This document shows, in pieces, positions 51,702 through 61,760 of a DNA stretch of 64,000 nt. Every line of letters starts with the position of its first letter. Position 1 is the stretch's first letter. The notes under the pieces are model-generated. The model worked only from the letters and a program-made list of their open reading frames with translations. It made no database searches and had not been told where the DNA came from. The stretch lies in NCBI RefSeq assembly GCF_004769195.1, contig NZ_RQET01000004.1:434001-498000 (forward strand), given 5' to 3'. Origin of the DNA: Leptospira fletcheri. GTDB taxonomy: Bacteria > Spirochaetota > Leptospiria > Leptospirales > Leptospiraceae. The position numbers were made by a program, and so were the translations under genes.

Positions 51702-53004
51702 AGCGATAGAATTCGAATCAATCGAAGACTTACTTTTCTTCGTAAGGGATTACGGAACTGGGAATATGCTCCGTTTTCTTAACCCCATTTCGGACAACAG
51801 CGGAAATGTCCTCGTAAAGGAGGAGGTTCAGGTCAAAGAATCCGCCTTAACCCGCCTCAAGGAAATCAAAGGTCAGTATACTCCGGAGTTCAAAGTAAAA
51901 CTTACCAAGGAGCTCACGGGCCAAATCCAGGACAAGATCAGCGAAAAGATCGTTTTCCAGTTGAAACAGACGGACAAAAAATTTCTCAAATTCGTATATG
52001 AGGAAAACACGTTTAATTATAAGGGAATCATTCGGAATTCCCTTTCCAATAAGAAACATTTACTCGCTCTATTCAAGGTCTATCAGGTCAACGGACCGTT
52101 CTTTAAGCATATCTGTGAACTAGGTCTACTGTCTCTAGGTGTGGTGCTGATTCCGGACGCGTTAAAATATAAAATGCTCCGACGTTATTCCTTTTTAGGT
52201 GGAATCTTCATGGATATCGTCAGGGTGAATTCCGAGCACTGGAACAGACCTTTTCCTGAAGATTCGGAGAAAACCAGGATCGCAAAACTATGTGCGAATT
52301 TTATGCAAAAACTGGATCTTCCGGAATTCGTGTGCTCCGCCGCTTCCAACCACGTTCCGCTCGGCCTCCAGGACAATAGCGACCCCAGTACTTATTCGGC
52401 CAAAAAACTGGACAAAGAGCAACCTGACGAAACCTTCTTTTCGGATCTGCTCCTGGACGACGGGGAAAGTGATTCCTCTTCGGACGAAGAAGAAGAGGAA
52501 GGAGCCGACAAATCCGAAGACGTATTACGTGAATTACTGACCGATTCTATGAAGATCGCACGTTATATTCACACAGTGAGCTCGTTTAGTGCGGATAAGG
52601 ATTACGTTATGGAGGAGCTGGTATATTACCTGGCTTACAATACCACGAGAGGTTACTTTAACGAGGTGCTCGCGAATCCTCTGGTGAATTTATTCAAGCG
52701 ATTCGAAGATAACGTCAAACGGATGAGAAAATTGGCGGAAATCGAAATGCAATGCCTTCACCCTCCGGCGGCTTGGGCTTATCCAAAACCCAAGGCAAGC
52801 CAAGTACTTTGTAAAAACAAGGTTTGGGATTGCCCGAATATCGTTCGGGGATGGGATATACACGTAATTTCCGCTCAAGAAGCGTTTGGATGGGTCGGTT
52901 CCAGCTTACCTGCAGATCATTATCCGAAATGTAAATTAGAAGAAGATTTGGAAGATACTCAGGAATCCGAGGATTCGAACAAAAAAGAAAAGCCAGGACC
53001 TTGA
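51685..53004 (+). CDS. Conserved-looking protein of unknown function, acidic linker
   Basis: About 439 residues, soluble. I place the start at ATG 51685, 17 nt inside the rsgA end; the frame is open further up but there inside rsgA. The N-terminal 230 residues are mostly helical, with [20 protein letters not shown] and [19 protein letters not shown] reminiscent of HD or HDOD regions, though without a clear His-Asp pair. Residues about 260-285 form a very acidic stretch ([18 protein letters not shown]). The C-terminal part has several Cys ([18 protein letters not shown]) that might bind metal. Probably translated with rsgA. I cannot assign a function. Confidence 0.75.
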   Translation: MKVSPKAIEFESIEDLLFFVRDYGTGNMLRFLNPISDNSGNVLVKEEVQVKESALTRLKEIKGQYTPEFKVKLTKELTGQIQDKISEKIVFQLKQTDKKFLKFVYEENTFNYKGIIRNSLSNKKHLLALFKVYQVNGPFFKHICELGLLSLGVVLIPDALKYKMLRRYSFLGGIFMDIVRVNSEHWNRPFPEDSEKTRIAKLCANFMQKLDLPEFVCSAASNHVPLGLQDNSDPSTYSAKKLDKEQPDETFFSDLLLDDGESDSSSDEEEEEGADKSEDVLRELLTDSMKIARYIHTVSSFSADKDYVMEELVYYLAYNTTRGYFNEVLANPLVNLFKRFEDNVKRMRKLAEIEMQCLHPPAAWAYPKPKASQVLCKNKVWDCPNIVRGWDIHVISAQEAFGWVGSSLPADHYPKCKLEEDLEDTQESEDSNKKEKPGP

Positions 53005-53037
53005 GCTTTTTGAGTCTTTTTGTCATGATTTTCCCTG

Positions 53038-53072
53038 GTTCTTCCAGTGGAACCCCACTAGAACTTGTTTTT
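53038..53072 (+). terminator. Terminator after the 51685-53004 gene
   Basis: A two-part stem, GTTCT/AGAAC outside and AGTGG/CCACT inside, with a 3 nt bulge and an AACC loop, followed by TTGTTTTT at 53065-53072. It isolates the rsgA operon from the FecR gene. Confidence 0.75.
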
Positions 53073-53206
53073 ATATATAGGAAATTTTTTTCCATGATTG
53101 CTTCGAAACCCTTGTGAAAAGATTGCATTCTTTGAATTTTGGAAAAAAAATCCTTGTTAGATTGTTTTTAATATAGCATTCTTTCAGCTAAAAGGCGGGG
53201 CAGAAT

Positions 53207-54136
53207 ATGTTTCGAATCAAAACTAATTTAATCTTATCCTCGGCCCTTGCGATTTCTTTTCTAATTGCCTGCGGTCCTAAAACCGGACGTGACCAAGTCA
53301 AGTCCGAGGCTCGGGTATCACCTGCAAAAATCGTCTGGGTAGTGGGAGATGTTAGAATCCAATCTGCCGCTGGCGAGAAAAAGGCCGAACAAGGCCTGAC
53401 GGTTTCCGCATCTGACACCATCCTAACAGGAGCAAACGGTAGCGTTGAGATTATCGTAGCGGATAGCGGGATCATTAAGGTTTCAAAAAATAGCGAACTT
53501 TCCGTAGCCACCCTGGTGACGGATTCTGGATCTGACGTAAAAGTAAACGTAAATTACGGAAAAATCGTGACCATGGTTCGTAAGGAACAGAAGACATCGG
53601 ACTTCCGAGTCGTGACTCCTACCGCATTGGCAGGGGTTCGTGGGACCACATTTCTTACATCAGTGGAAAATCCCTCCGGAAATCGGATGAATTGTGCTAA
53701 CGAAGGTTGCGAAGTAAGATTCGCCGTTCTAGAAGGATCCGTAGCAGTAACGAAAGTCGGGGAAGATTCGGAAGTGATTTTGGATCGGAACCGGGAATTG
53801 ACTCTGAAAAAGAACCAGAAGTTGACTGATAAGCTGATTTTAACTCTGCGTTCCGAATCTTTGAAAGAACTCAAAGGCTTGATCGTACTGAAAAAGAACG
53901 ATGTTTTGGAATACAATCGTTTGGTAGACGAACTCAAAGCTTCGAGCGAAGAATTACGTATTTTGAGCCAGACCTCCAGTGTGGAGGAAGCCAAGGTACA
54001 ACTTCAGAAGCGAGAAATGTCTAGAAATAGCGCAGATGAAGTCACCCAAACTGCTAGAGTCGTGAACGAGACGAAATACGTTCAACAGGATGTCCAAAAG
54101 GAAAAACTGAAATTAAATCCTAAGGAAACCTTCTAA
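53207..54136 (+). CDS. FecR-domain lipoprotein
   Basis: A 309-residue lipoprotein. Signal peptide ends in LIAC with Cys22. A FecR domain lies at about 40-190: [36 protein letters not shown] and [17 protein letters not shown] are its typical strands. The tail from about 220 is helical, with coiled-coil character ([21 protein letters not shown]). No adjacent TonB receptor or sigma factor exists, so this is not the iron-regulatory FecR; such envelope FecR proteins are widespread in Leptospira, of unknown role. It precedes two other lipoprotein genes (PEGA and TPR). Confidence 0.88.
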   Translation: MFRIKTNLILSSALAISFLIACGPKTGRDQVKSEARVSPAKIVWVVGDVRIQSAAGEKKAEQGLTVSASDTILTGANGSVEIIVADSGIIKVSKNSELSVATLVTDSGSDVKVNVNYGKIVTMVRKEQKTSDFRVVTPTALAGVRGTTFLTSVENPSGNRMNCANEGCEVRFAVLEGSVAVTKVGEDSEVILDRNRELTLKKNQKLTDKLILTLRSESLKELKGLIVLKKNDVLEYNRLVDELKASSEELRILSQTSSVEEAKVQLQKREMSRNSADEVTQTARVVNETKYVQQDVQKEKLKLNPKETF

Positions 54137-54198
54137 ACAGGGATTCCGAAAGCTTTGTTTTTCCTTATTTTCCGGTAAACTTTTACCGGAACCTCGCC

Positions 54199-54233
54199 GC
54201 CCACCTTTCAACAAAAGGTGGGCCATTCCTTTT
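54199..54233 (+). terminator. Terminator after the FecR lipoprotein gene, with a second hairpin just upstream
   Basis: A perfect 10 bp stem (GCCCACCTTT at 54199-54208 with AAAGGTGGGC at 54214-54223), loop CAACA, then CATTCCTTTTATT. An additional 10 bp palindrome, TTCCGGTAAA/TTTACCGGAA at 54170-54191, lies directly upstream. The tandem arrangement suggests efficient termination or a 3-prime stabilising structure. Confidence 0.8.
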
Positions 54234-54362
54234 ATTACAAATTCACGTAATTTACCCATTCCCCGACCGAAGTCCTTGGATTTCTGGGAATTCAATTCAC
54301 TCGATTTAGACTCATTCCGGAAAAGGTTTGCTAAAACGGACCGAGGGAAATTTTTTTACTGA

Positions 54363-55985
54363 ATGGGGACCATCTATTCACGTAACCGTTCGTTCTTATC
54401 CCTGCTCGTATTTCTTCCGATTGCGTGCTCTACCGTCCAGAAATTGGAGGAACCTCCTCGGACGATCCAAGAACCCTATTACCGAGCACTGGGGGAAAAC
54501 CCAGGCGGCTTTTTATTCAGGGAGTCCGAATCGGATTATAAAATTCGCAAATCCGGTCATGAAAAACCGGTCTTGGCTTTTTCTCCCGTATCTTATCCTA
54601 AGTCCGTTGATAAGAAGTTAGTCGCCTATTTTGAACAAGAGATCGGTATTCCGTGGAGAGAAGTCCAGTTTTCCGGGGTAAAGATTCCGGCCGACATTTG
54701 GTCCAACCCGGACGCCTTACTTGCCGCGGCCAAAAATGCGGAAGTGGATGCTTTCGTCCAAGAGAAGGTGGTCGAAACCGACAACGGATGGGTATTTCAA
54801 TTTTCCGTAATAGATCCGATCAACGGTTTTAAATTCGGAGAGTTTGAAGGTTCCTTTAAACGTCCTCTTGCAAACTCGGAAGATTCAGGAAGTTGGAGCC
54901 AGGTTTTTTTCTGGAAAGCCGGCGATCGTATCATTTCTTTGGATGCTCGTAAAGCCACCGTGCCGGTATGGGAGCGAAAACTTTTTTCATCCGAAATTAA
55001 AGAAATCATAAGCTCCACCGTCCGCGGAAAATTGAATATCCGTGCCTCCTCCGGGGATACCGACGTCTTCCATAAAGGCGTTCATTTAGGAAAAACTCCG
55101 CAACTCGACTTCTCGATCGGCGAAGGCTTGCAGGAAGTGGAGTTTCACTTAAAGGGAAAAAAACCGGTCGTCAAAACCGTTCTCGTCCGTGCAGGAAAAA
55201 GATCTTCGATCTTTCAGGAATGGGAGGAAGACAAAACCTTGGGTTCCGCTAAGATCGTAAGCGTACCGGCAGGGCTTTCCGTCTCCGTAGACGGATTCAA
55301 ACAGGGAGAAACTCCTTTTTTCCGAAGCGGTCTGAATCCGGGAAATTATCAGATTGAGCTGATAAAAGATAATCCGGAGGGATCATTAGTATATTATGAA
55401 TCAACGTTAGAGGTAAAGTCCGATAAGGTAACGGAGATAGGCTTCCCTTATTCCGGAGGCTCGCTACTTTCCGAAACCGAATTTTGGAAAGGCTCCGGAG
55501 AAGTCGGGTTTAATCCTTTCGGGATCGGTAATCTGGAGTTCACGAAAAATAAAAACCTACCGTCGGGCTGGAACGGAGTCTACTCTTTGCCTATTCCCGC
55601 GGACGAACTGGAAATCATCGGTAATTTCCTTTTACCGTCTGACCACAAGAGCGGCACGGTGGCGATAACGTTCCACGGCCCGGGTTTCAACCTTGGTTTC
55701 GAAGCGGGACCGGAAAAGGTGTCGGTTTTTCATTTTCCCTCGGAAGGCAAGACCGTCGGAAGTTATAAGTATCTAAAACTGGAAAACGATGTGGGCCGGG
55801 CCTTCTCTTTTCGTACCGATGCAAAGGAAAAGCGAGTGCGACTGTATCTCGGGAATGATATGGTATGGGAAGGACAGATTTCCTTTCAGGGATTTTGGAC
55901 GATCTCCATTCTCACGAAAGGGGATGATTTCAAGGAACATTCACCTTTGAAAGATTTGAAAATTCAATATAGGGGATACAAATGA
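54363..55985 (+). CDS. PEGA-domain lipoprotein
   Basis: A 540-residue lipoprotein with lipobox PIAC (Cys22). The N-terminal 200 residues resemble a periplasmic fold of unknown type (VDKKLVAYFEQEIGIPW and VDAFVQEKVVETDNGWVFQFS). Two PEGA-like units follow: DVFHKGVHLGKTPQLDFSIG and SVPAGLSVSVDGFKQGETPF ending NPGNYQIELI. The C-terminal 150 residues form a beta-rich, jelly-roll-like region. Its last 4 nt overlap the start of the TPR lipoprotein gene (ATGA), so they are coupled. The ATG at 54363 has only a distant AGGGA. Confidence 0.85.
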   Translation: MGTIYSRNRSFLSLLVFLPIACSTVQKLEEPPRTIQEPYYRALGENPGGFLFRESESDYKIRKSGHEKPVLAFSPVSYPKSVDKKLVAYFEQEIGIPWREVQFSGVKIPADIWSNPDALLAAAKNAEVDAFVQEKVVETDNGWVFQFSVIDPINGFKFGEFEGSFKRPLANSEDSGSWSQVFFWKAGDRIISLDARKATVPVWERKLFSSEIKEIISSTVRGKLNIRASSGDTDVFHKGVHLGKTPQLDFSIGEGLQEVEFHLKGKKPVVKTVLVRAGKRSSIFQEWEEDKTLGSAKIVSVPAGLSVSVDGFKQGETPFFRSGLNPGNYQIELIKDNPEGSLVYYESTLEVKSDKVTEIGFPYSGGSLLSETEFWKGSGEVGFNPFGIGNLEFTKNKNLPSGWNGVYSLPIPADELEIIGNFLLPSDHKSGTVAITFHGPGFNLGFEAGPEKVSVFHFPSEGKTVGSYKYLKLENDVGRAFSFRTDAKEKRVRLYLGNDMVWEGQISFQGFWTISILTKGDDFKEHSPLKDLKIQYRGYK

Positions 55986-58900
55986 AAATTCTAAATCATT
56001 TTCCGAAAAAGGAACTTTTCTATCTTTTCTTTCCGGCATTCGTATTCCTTTTCGTTATCGCCTGTAGTTCCCGCGATTTTCGAAAATCGAACGCCCAAGA
56101 CGCCGTCTTGGAAAAGGACCTTCTTACTAGACAAAGTATTAAAAAATCCTCGAATTTAATCAACGAAGGAAATGCGGCCTACCAAAAGGGAAAATTTGAG
56201 ATCGCTTTGGAAAAAGGCAAGCAAGCGGTATCCGTATATCCGACCGCAGAAGGTTATTACTTGATCGGATCTTCCGAGTATAGACTCGGAAAATCGGAAG
56301 AAGCCCTGATATCCCTGAAGAAAGGGACGGAATTGGATCCGGAAAACGAACAGATCCTATTGACCTTAGGTATCCTATACACGGCTCAAGGTTCCAATAA
56401 CGAAGCCATAGAAGTGTATTCCAGATTGGAAAAACTTCCGAAAATCGACGCATCGTCTTATTCTTTTAAGAAAGCGGTTCTTTTGAAGGCTGTCGGGCGT
56501 TACGAGGATGCGTACGCCGCATTAAAATCCATTCCCGAGGAAAAATTCAAGTTCAAGGCACAGCTTTATATGCAACTTGGGGATGCAGCCGTACAATTGA
56601 AAGAGTACGAAGAGGCGGAAAAATATTTCGAAAAAGCCAGAGGCATCGATCCGGAATTGGCTTCTGCCAAACAATCCGCTTCCGCCACTCGAGTCGCACA
56701 TTTACTTGAAAAAGGAAATTCTGCATTAAAGAACAAAAATTACAAAGAGGCGATTTTTTCTTTTTCCGCTGCTTCGCAATTGGATCCGAAAAACCCTTCC
56801 CCGTACGTATTTCTTGGAAACGCGAAGATTTTGGCCGGTGACACGGATGGTGCAGTCAAGGCCTTCGAAACCTCTTTGAGATTAAAAGCGGATTATTGGG
56901 AAGCGTATTCGGGCTTAGCTGCCGCATTCAATAAAAGCGGAAACTTTCCCAAAGCGATCTCGGTACTCGAAAAAGCCCTGCCTTTCTTCCCGAAAAACGC
57001 CGCAGTTTACAATCAGATCGGTTTAAATCAAAAATCTTTGGGAGAAAACGCGAAAGCGCTAGTTTCCTTTACTAAGGCGAGAGAATTGGATCCGGCATAC
57101 AAGGAGCCTGTTCTGAATTTGGCCTACTTGCTTGCTTCGGACAATCGATTCAAAACCGCAAGAAACGAATTGGATAAATTGAAATCGGACGATGAAGTCA
57201 AAAAAGCCCGCCTATTTTTAGACGTTGCCGAGTTGATCTATGAAGGGGATCAGCGACTCCGAAAAGGAGAAACGAAAGCGGCGAGAGGCTTTTACGATCA
57301 GGCTAAATCGAAAGATTCTAACGACCCAAGCGTGTATACCGCATACGGGCGACTGTTTCAAATCTCGGGAGATCAGAAACAGTCGGAACAGAATTTTTTA
57401 AAAGCGTTAAGCATACAAAAGGGAAACCTCCCAGCCCTCCAGGGATTGATTCGCTTGTACTCTTCCCAAAAAAACCAATCGAAGGTTGCTCAATATACGA
57501 GAGAGCTCGAAAGTCAAACGGCAAACGATCCTACTTCCGGGATCGTTTTGGCCCGTACTTACGAAGATAAGAAGGAATATGAAAAAGCGGAGAGCGCGTA
57601 CAAAAATCTTTTGAAGAAGTTTCCGTCGAACGATGCGCTTCAATTCCGCCTGGCTCATTTATATTATAAAATCTCCCTGGAAGAAAACGAAAAAGCGAAC
57701 TACGACGCTGCCTCTTCATGGCTAGCAAAGGCTGAGAAACTTACCAAAGACCTTCCGGAAATCGCCGAGGCGAAGCAGACAATCGAGCAGAATAAAAAAT
57801 TTGCGGAGGTAATCCCTACGATCAGGAAGGCGAACCGATTCTTCGACTTGAAAGCGTACGATAAGGCATTACCTCTTTACCAAACTGCATACGATAAGAC
57901 CAAAAAGCTGACGTTATACATAAAAATAGCGGAATGTTATTTGGCGATGGGAAATGAGGAAAAAGGAATTTCCCTCTTAGAAAATTCCCCGGAAGGCGCG
58001 AAAAATATCGCGTCTCAAGAGGCGATCAACGCCTTCCTATTGCGCAAAGGAGAAGCGGATAAGGCCGAAAAGGGATTCAAAAAGATTCTGGAAAAGAAAC
58101 CAGATTCCTACTATAGCCATTACCAATTGGGTATCATCTCTCTCCAAAGAAAGGATTATGATCCCGCGATTCAATCCTTCGACCGAGCCTGGTTGTTGAA
58201 TCCGGAATTCTCCGCGGCAAAAATAGGAAAAGGGATCGCGTTTTATAACGGAGGTCGGACGAAAGAGGCACGAGAGGAATTCGAGAGCGCTATGAAATCT
58301 GATTCCGAAAACGAATTAGCGCCCTATAATATAGGAATCGTGTTATTTAACGATAACCTTTTGGAACAAGCAGCGAATGTATTTAAGGATATTATAAAGA
58401 GAAATCCCGATTTTTCGGACGCGCACTACCAGCTTTCCTATATCTATTTTAAACGCGGTGACTTGGAAGTAGCGGATTCGGAAATTGGAAAAGCTCTCGA
58501 TCTGGAGAGAAACGAAAAATATCTTCATGCTCGGATCAGAATACTGAGTGAATTGCGTTTGAAATATCCCAGTAGGTCGGAATATAAGAAATTGGCCTTG
58601 GAACTTGGACGGGAAATCGCCGAGAAATATCCGAATTCTCCCTATTCCACTCACGCAGAAAGATTGCTTTTGGCCGACGACGATACGCCGGTTATCGTTC
58701 AGCCTTTTCCGAATCGAGGATCCCTCGTCGGAGTTCCCATTCTGATAAACGATACTCTATTGATGAATTATGGTACTTCTCTCGAGGCACTGGATAAGAA
58801 TCGAGCGATCCGGATTTGGAGGATTTCGGCCACTAAACCTTACAAATCGGTGATTGCGGACAAACGGATTTTTGCTTTTACGGATAAAACATTGGAGGTT

Positions 58901-59581
58901 CGGGATCAAAATACCGGCGTCCTTTTTCAATCCCTGCAACTTTCGGGCAATTTTAAAAAGGCACAGATTGCGGGAGAACGCGTCCTGATAGAAACGGAGG
59001 TCTCCGGTAAGAGGTCCTTGACGTCGTATACCGAAACATTGGAGGACAAGAAGACGATTCCGTTGGAAGCGAAATCTTGGACATCGACAAAAGAAGGTCG
59101 ACTACTCTTATCCGCTGCCACTTCGAAAGAAAATAAGATTTCTGTGATGGATTCGAGTCTTAACGGAGGAATGGAAACGTCGTGGACCGGCAAAGCTTCC
59201 CAAGAACCTAGATTGCTCGGGTCTGCGGAAGACGGAGTATTTTACCGGTTGGAGAATCAGATTCTATATATCTCGGGCAAGGGAAGAGTCTCTAAAGCGG
59301 AGAATATAGACGCAGCCGCTTCTATGTTTAGTGTCCGCGGGAACACTTTGTGGTATGTCGCTAAAGAGAATCTGTTCCGGTTAGAAGCGGGATCTAGTTC
59401 GCCTACTTCGATCAAAATCGATTCAAAAACGGTTGAGGGACTTCTCCCGGGAAAAGGGAAAGATTGCATCGTAGTCTATTCGGACAATACGGCAATCCGG
59501 TACACGGATCGGGGAGAAATTGCCTGGAAATACTCACTGACCCAAGACAAGGACAACGTTTATTCCCTGCTATATCGATAA
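55982..59581 (+). CDS. Large TPR lipoprotein with C-terminal beta-propeller
   Basis: A 1199-residue lipoprotein (lipobox VIAC, Cys28). Residues about 50-870 contain some 20 TPR units, e.g. AYQKGKFEIALEKGKQAVSV, LKGNAL-like repeats such as LEKGNSALKNKNYKEAIFSF and LGIISLQRKDYDPAIQSFDR. The last 300 residues change to short strands with WD/PQQ-like turns (VIADKRIFAFTDKTLEVRDQ, IAIRYTDRGEIAWKYS-like end), suggesting a beta-propeller. Such proteins scaffold envelope complexes. It is translationally coupled to the PEGA lipoprotein upstream and converges on trmB (3 bp gap). Confidence 0.88.
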   Translation: MKILNHFPKKELFYLFFPAFVFLFVIACSSRDFRKSNAQDAVLEKDLLTRQSIKKSSNLINEGNAAYQKGKFEIALEKGKQAVSVYPTAEGYYLIGSSEYRLGKSEEALISLKKGTELDPENEQILLTLGILYTAQGSNNEAIEVYSRLEKLPKIDASSYSFKKAVLLKAVGRYEDAYAALKSIPEEKFKFKAQLYMQLGDAAVQLKEYEEAEKYFEKARGIDPELASAKQSASATRVAHLLEKGNSALKNKNYKEAIFSFSAASQLDPKNPSPYVFLGNAKILAGDTDGAVKAFETSLRLKADYWEAYSGLAAAFNKSGNFPKAISVLEKALPFFPKNAAVYNQIGLNQKSLGENAKALVSFTKARELDPAYKEPVLNLAYLLASDNRFKTARNELDKLKSDDEVKKARLFLDVAELIYEGDQRLRKGETKAARGFYDQAKSKDSNDPSVYTAYGRLFQISGDQKQSEQNFLKALSIQKGNLPALQGLIRLYSSQKNQSKVAQYTRELESQTANDPTSGIVLARTYEDKKEYEKAESAYKNLLKKFPSNDALQFRLAHLYYKISLEENEKANYDAASSWLAKAEKLTKDLPEIAEAKQTIEQNKKFAEVIPTIRKANRFFDLKAYDKALPLYQTAYDKTKKLTLYIKIAECYLAMGNEEKGISLLENSPEGAKNIASQEAINAFLLRKGEADKAEKGFKKILEKKPDSYYSHYQLGIISLQRKDYDPAIQSFDRAWLLNPEFSAAKIGKGIAFYNGGRTKEAREEFESAMKSDSENELAPYNIGIVLFNDNLLEQAANVFKDIIKRNPDFSDAHYQLSYIYFKRGDLEVADSEIGKALDLERNEKYLHARIRILSELRLKYPSRSEYKKLALELGREIAEKYPNSPYSTHAERLLLADDDTPVIVQPFPNRGSLVGVPILINDTLLMNYGTSLEALDKNRAIRIWRISATKPYKSVIADKRIFAFTDKTLEVRDQNTGVLFQSLQLSGNFKKAQIAGERVLIETEVSGKRSLTSYTETLEDKKTIPLEAKSWTSTKEGRLLLSAATSKENKISVMDSSLNGGMETSWTGKASQEPRLLGSAEDGVFYRLENQILYISGKGRVSKAENIDAAASMFSVRGNTLWYVAKENLFRLEAGSSSPTSIKIDSKTVEGLLPGKGKDCIVVYSDNTAIRYTDRGEIAWKYSLTQDKDNVYSLLYR

Positions 59582-59584
59582 GTA

Positions 59585-60232
59585 TCAGATACGTTCGCGG
59601 TCTAGATAATAAATCCGCGAACCTTCTTCCCGCTTCGTTCTTTCGAAATAGGAAACGGGAAAATCCTTTCGGAATAGCGAATACTCTGGACCGACGGATC
59701 TAAAACGCGGATCCCGACGAAAGTAACCAATCGCCTTTCTGGCATAAGGTCCGTAATCCGTAGCAAAGCGAAAACGGCCTTCCGGGACGAGCAGTCGGTG
59801 GATCGAATCCAAAAATCTGGGACTTAGCGTTCTGTGTTTGTGATGTCTTTTTTTCGGCCATGGATCCGGGAAATTCAGAAGGATTTCTTCGAAACTCCCA
59901 TCCTCGAAAATGTCTTCGAGGAACCAGTTGAAATTCACGGATAAGATTTTCACGTTAGTCAGCTTTAAGCGGCTAGCTGCTTTGATCGTTTTTCTGATCC
60001 GATCCGCCTTTTTTTCCATCAACACGAATCCGATTTCAGGATGAGTTTGAGCCAGCTCGATCGCGACTTCCCCCCAGCCGGAACCCAACTCCAAGTAATA
60101 TGTCCCGAAGTCCGATACGAATAGATCGGACTTTTTTAATTTACTTTCAGGAAGAATTCTCAGGAAATATTCCGAGTCGAAGGGAATTCCGCCCGCGATG
60201 TTCCAAAGTTTTTTTCGAAAATCTTCGGTCAT
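59585..60232 (-). CDS. trmB: tRNA (guanine-46-N7)-methyltransferase
   Basis: A 215-residue SAM enzyme placing m7G46 in tRNA. The SAM motif is YYLELGSGWGEVAIELAQTHP, and the family signature is LNFPDPWPKKRHHKHR (about 118-133), with the late TDYGPYA. The length is normal. It faces the large TPR gene (3 bp apart) and is divergent from the MBL-fold gene with a 49 bp gap. Confidence 0.94.
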   Translation of the reverse strand: MTEDFRKKLWNIAGGIPFDSEYFLRILPESKLKKSDLFVSDFGTYYLELGSGWGEVAIELAQTHPEIGFVLMEKKADRIRKTIKAASRLKLTNVKILSVNFNWFLEDIFEDGSFEEILLNFPDPWPKKRHHKHRTLSPRFLDSIHRLLVPEGRFRFATDYGPYARKAIGYFRRDPRFRSVGPEYSLFRKDFPVSYFERTKREEGSRIYYLDRERI

Positions 60233-60281
60233 TGAGGATATACCGAGAATACCAAATCTCCCGATTGTCTAATTTAATACA

Positions 60282-61220
60282 GTGAAAATAAAACTTTATG
60301 GTGTTCGGGGCTCGCTCCCGACGCCGATTTCGGAACTAGAATACCAGGAAAAAATCGAAAGAATACTCGAAAAGGCCCTGCCTGAGATTTTGCAAAAGGG
60401 AAACGAATTTTCCGTCTCGGACTTTGTTCGATCTCTGGATCCTCTTCTCGCCAAACCGATAGGAGGAAATACCACCTGCATTTATGTTGAATCTTCCCTT
60501 GGAAGTCGTCTCGTGATCGACTGCGGTTCCGGGATGCGGGTGTTAGGAAACGAACTCCTGAAGAACGGGATCGCGTCCGGAGGGAGGATTTCGATCTGTC
60601 TGACCCATACACATTGGGACCATATCCAAGGTTGGCCCTTTTTTAAACCTGCCTACATGCCTTCCATTCAAATCGATTTTTATTCCACGATCGCAAATTT
60701 GAAGGAAAGGTTGGAAAGGCAGCAGCATCCGGAAAATTTCCCCGTGTCTTTCGATTCGATGGCTTCCAGTAAGACGTTCACACTTTTGGAAAAGGATAAA
60801 CCCTCAAGAATCGGAGATTTTAAGGTGACCCCTTTTTTACTGCGGCATCCCGGAAATTGTACGGGTTATCACGTGGAGGAAAACGGGAAAAGTTTCCTTT
60901 TTTGCACGGATTTGGAAGTCCGGGAAGAAGGCCTGGATGAAATCGAACGGTTGAGAAAGGAATTCGGAAAGGTAAATCTTCTAGTAATCGATGCTCAATA
61001 TAGTTCCGACGAAGCCGCTGCCAAGATCGGATGGGGACATACTGCGGGTAAAATCGCAGTCAGATGCGGAGAAATACTAGGTGTAGATCGATTAGTGTTA
61101 ACGCATCACGAACCGGATCACGCGGACGCTGATATTCTTCGGATTTTCGAGTCCGAAAAATCGGGCAGCTCTTTGGCCGAAGTGAAACTCGCTAAGGAAT
61201 CCGATTCTTTCGTTTTATAA
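60282..61220 (+). CDS. Metallo-beta-lactamase-fold hydrolase
   Basis: A 312-residue MBL-fold protein. THTHWDH at 108-114 is the metal-binding HxHxDH motif, with the later ligands in [21 protein letters not shown] and [11 protein letters not shown]. The N-terminus VRGSLPTP is typical of a subgroup with the GVRGS motif that includes phosphodiesterase-like and signal-linked hydrolases. The substrate is unknown. The GTG start at 60282 has no strong ribosome-binding site. Confidence 0.85.
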   Translation: MKIKLYGVRGSLPTPISELEYQEKIERILEKALPEILQKGNEFSVSDFVRSLDPLLAKPIGGNTTCIYVESSLGSRLVIDCGSGMRVLGNELLKNGIASGGRISICLTHTHWDHIQGWPFFKPAYMPSIQIDFYSTIANLKERLERQQHPENFPVSFDSMASSKTFTLLEKDKPSRIGDFKVTPFLLRHPGNCTGYHVEENGKSFLFCTDLEVREEGLDEIERLRKEFGKVNLLVIDAQYSSDEAAAKIGWGHTAGKIAVRCGEILGVDRLVLTHHEPDHADADILRIFESEKSGSSLAEVKLAKESDSFVL

Positions 61221-61323
61221 CGGCGGAAATGCTGGTATTGAAGCGGTCTAAGGCGTTGCTTTTCGGGAAATTTTTGAAAAATTCCTTCCTATTTATTTTT
61301 TACAGGTGTAAACTTTCCCGGTT

Positions 61324-61686
61324 ATGCAAAGGCTAGAGATCGGGAAAAATACGTCCCCCGTGGACGAACCCGATTGCATGCGAGATAAAAGATTTTATAT
61401 AAGGTTTCGCAGACAAAACAGAGTTCGTGTTTTCTACGGGGGAGATTGTGTAGAAGGGGATCTGATCGATATATCGATGATCGGAATTTCCTTAGTTTCG
61501 GATGGAGTCTGGGATGTCGGCTTTCGTTTGAAAATTATGTCTCCTATGTTTTCTTGTCAGTTGGAAGCGGAAGTCATAAGAAAGGAAGAAATGCCGAGTG
61601 GAACACGTTACGCGCTGATATTCGGCGAGTTAACGGACGATTTTATCATAGAAATTCTGAATAAGATCCCCGTTCCTTCCGAATGA
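61324..61686 (+). CDS. PilZ-domain protein, putative c-di-GMP receptor
   Basis: A 120-residue single-domain PilZ protein. RFRRQNRVRVFYGG supplies an arginine-rich start, and LIDISMIGISL fits the D/NxSxxG motif that binds cyclic di-GMP; a small barrel follows. The Arg motif is not the exact RxxxR, so binding is likely but not certain. The gene stands alone after the MBL-fold gene; a 74 bp gap separates it from the SprA-like gene. Confidence 0.82.
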   Translation: MQRLEIGKNTSPVDEPDCMRDKRFYIRFRRQNRVRVFYGGDCVEGDLIDISMIGISLVSDGVWDVGFRLKIMSPMFSCQLEAEVIRKEEMPSGTRYALIFGELTDDFIIEILNKIPVPSE

Positions 61687-61760
61687 TTTTTTTTTCGATA
61701 GATTCAATTTTTTTAACAAATCCTAAACTGAGAAAGTTTATCGCCGACATTTAATATAGG

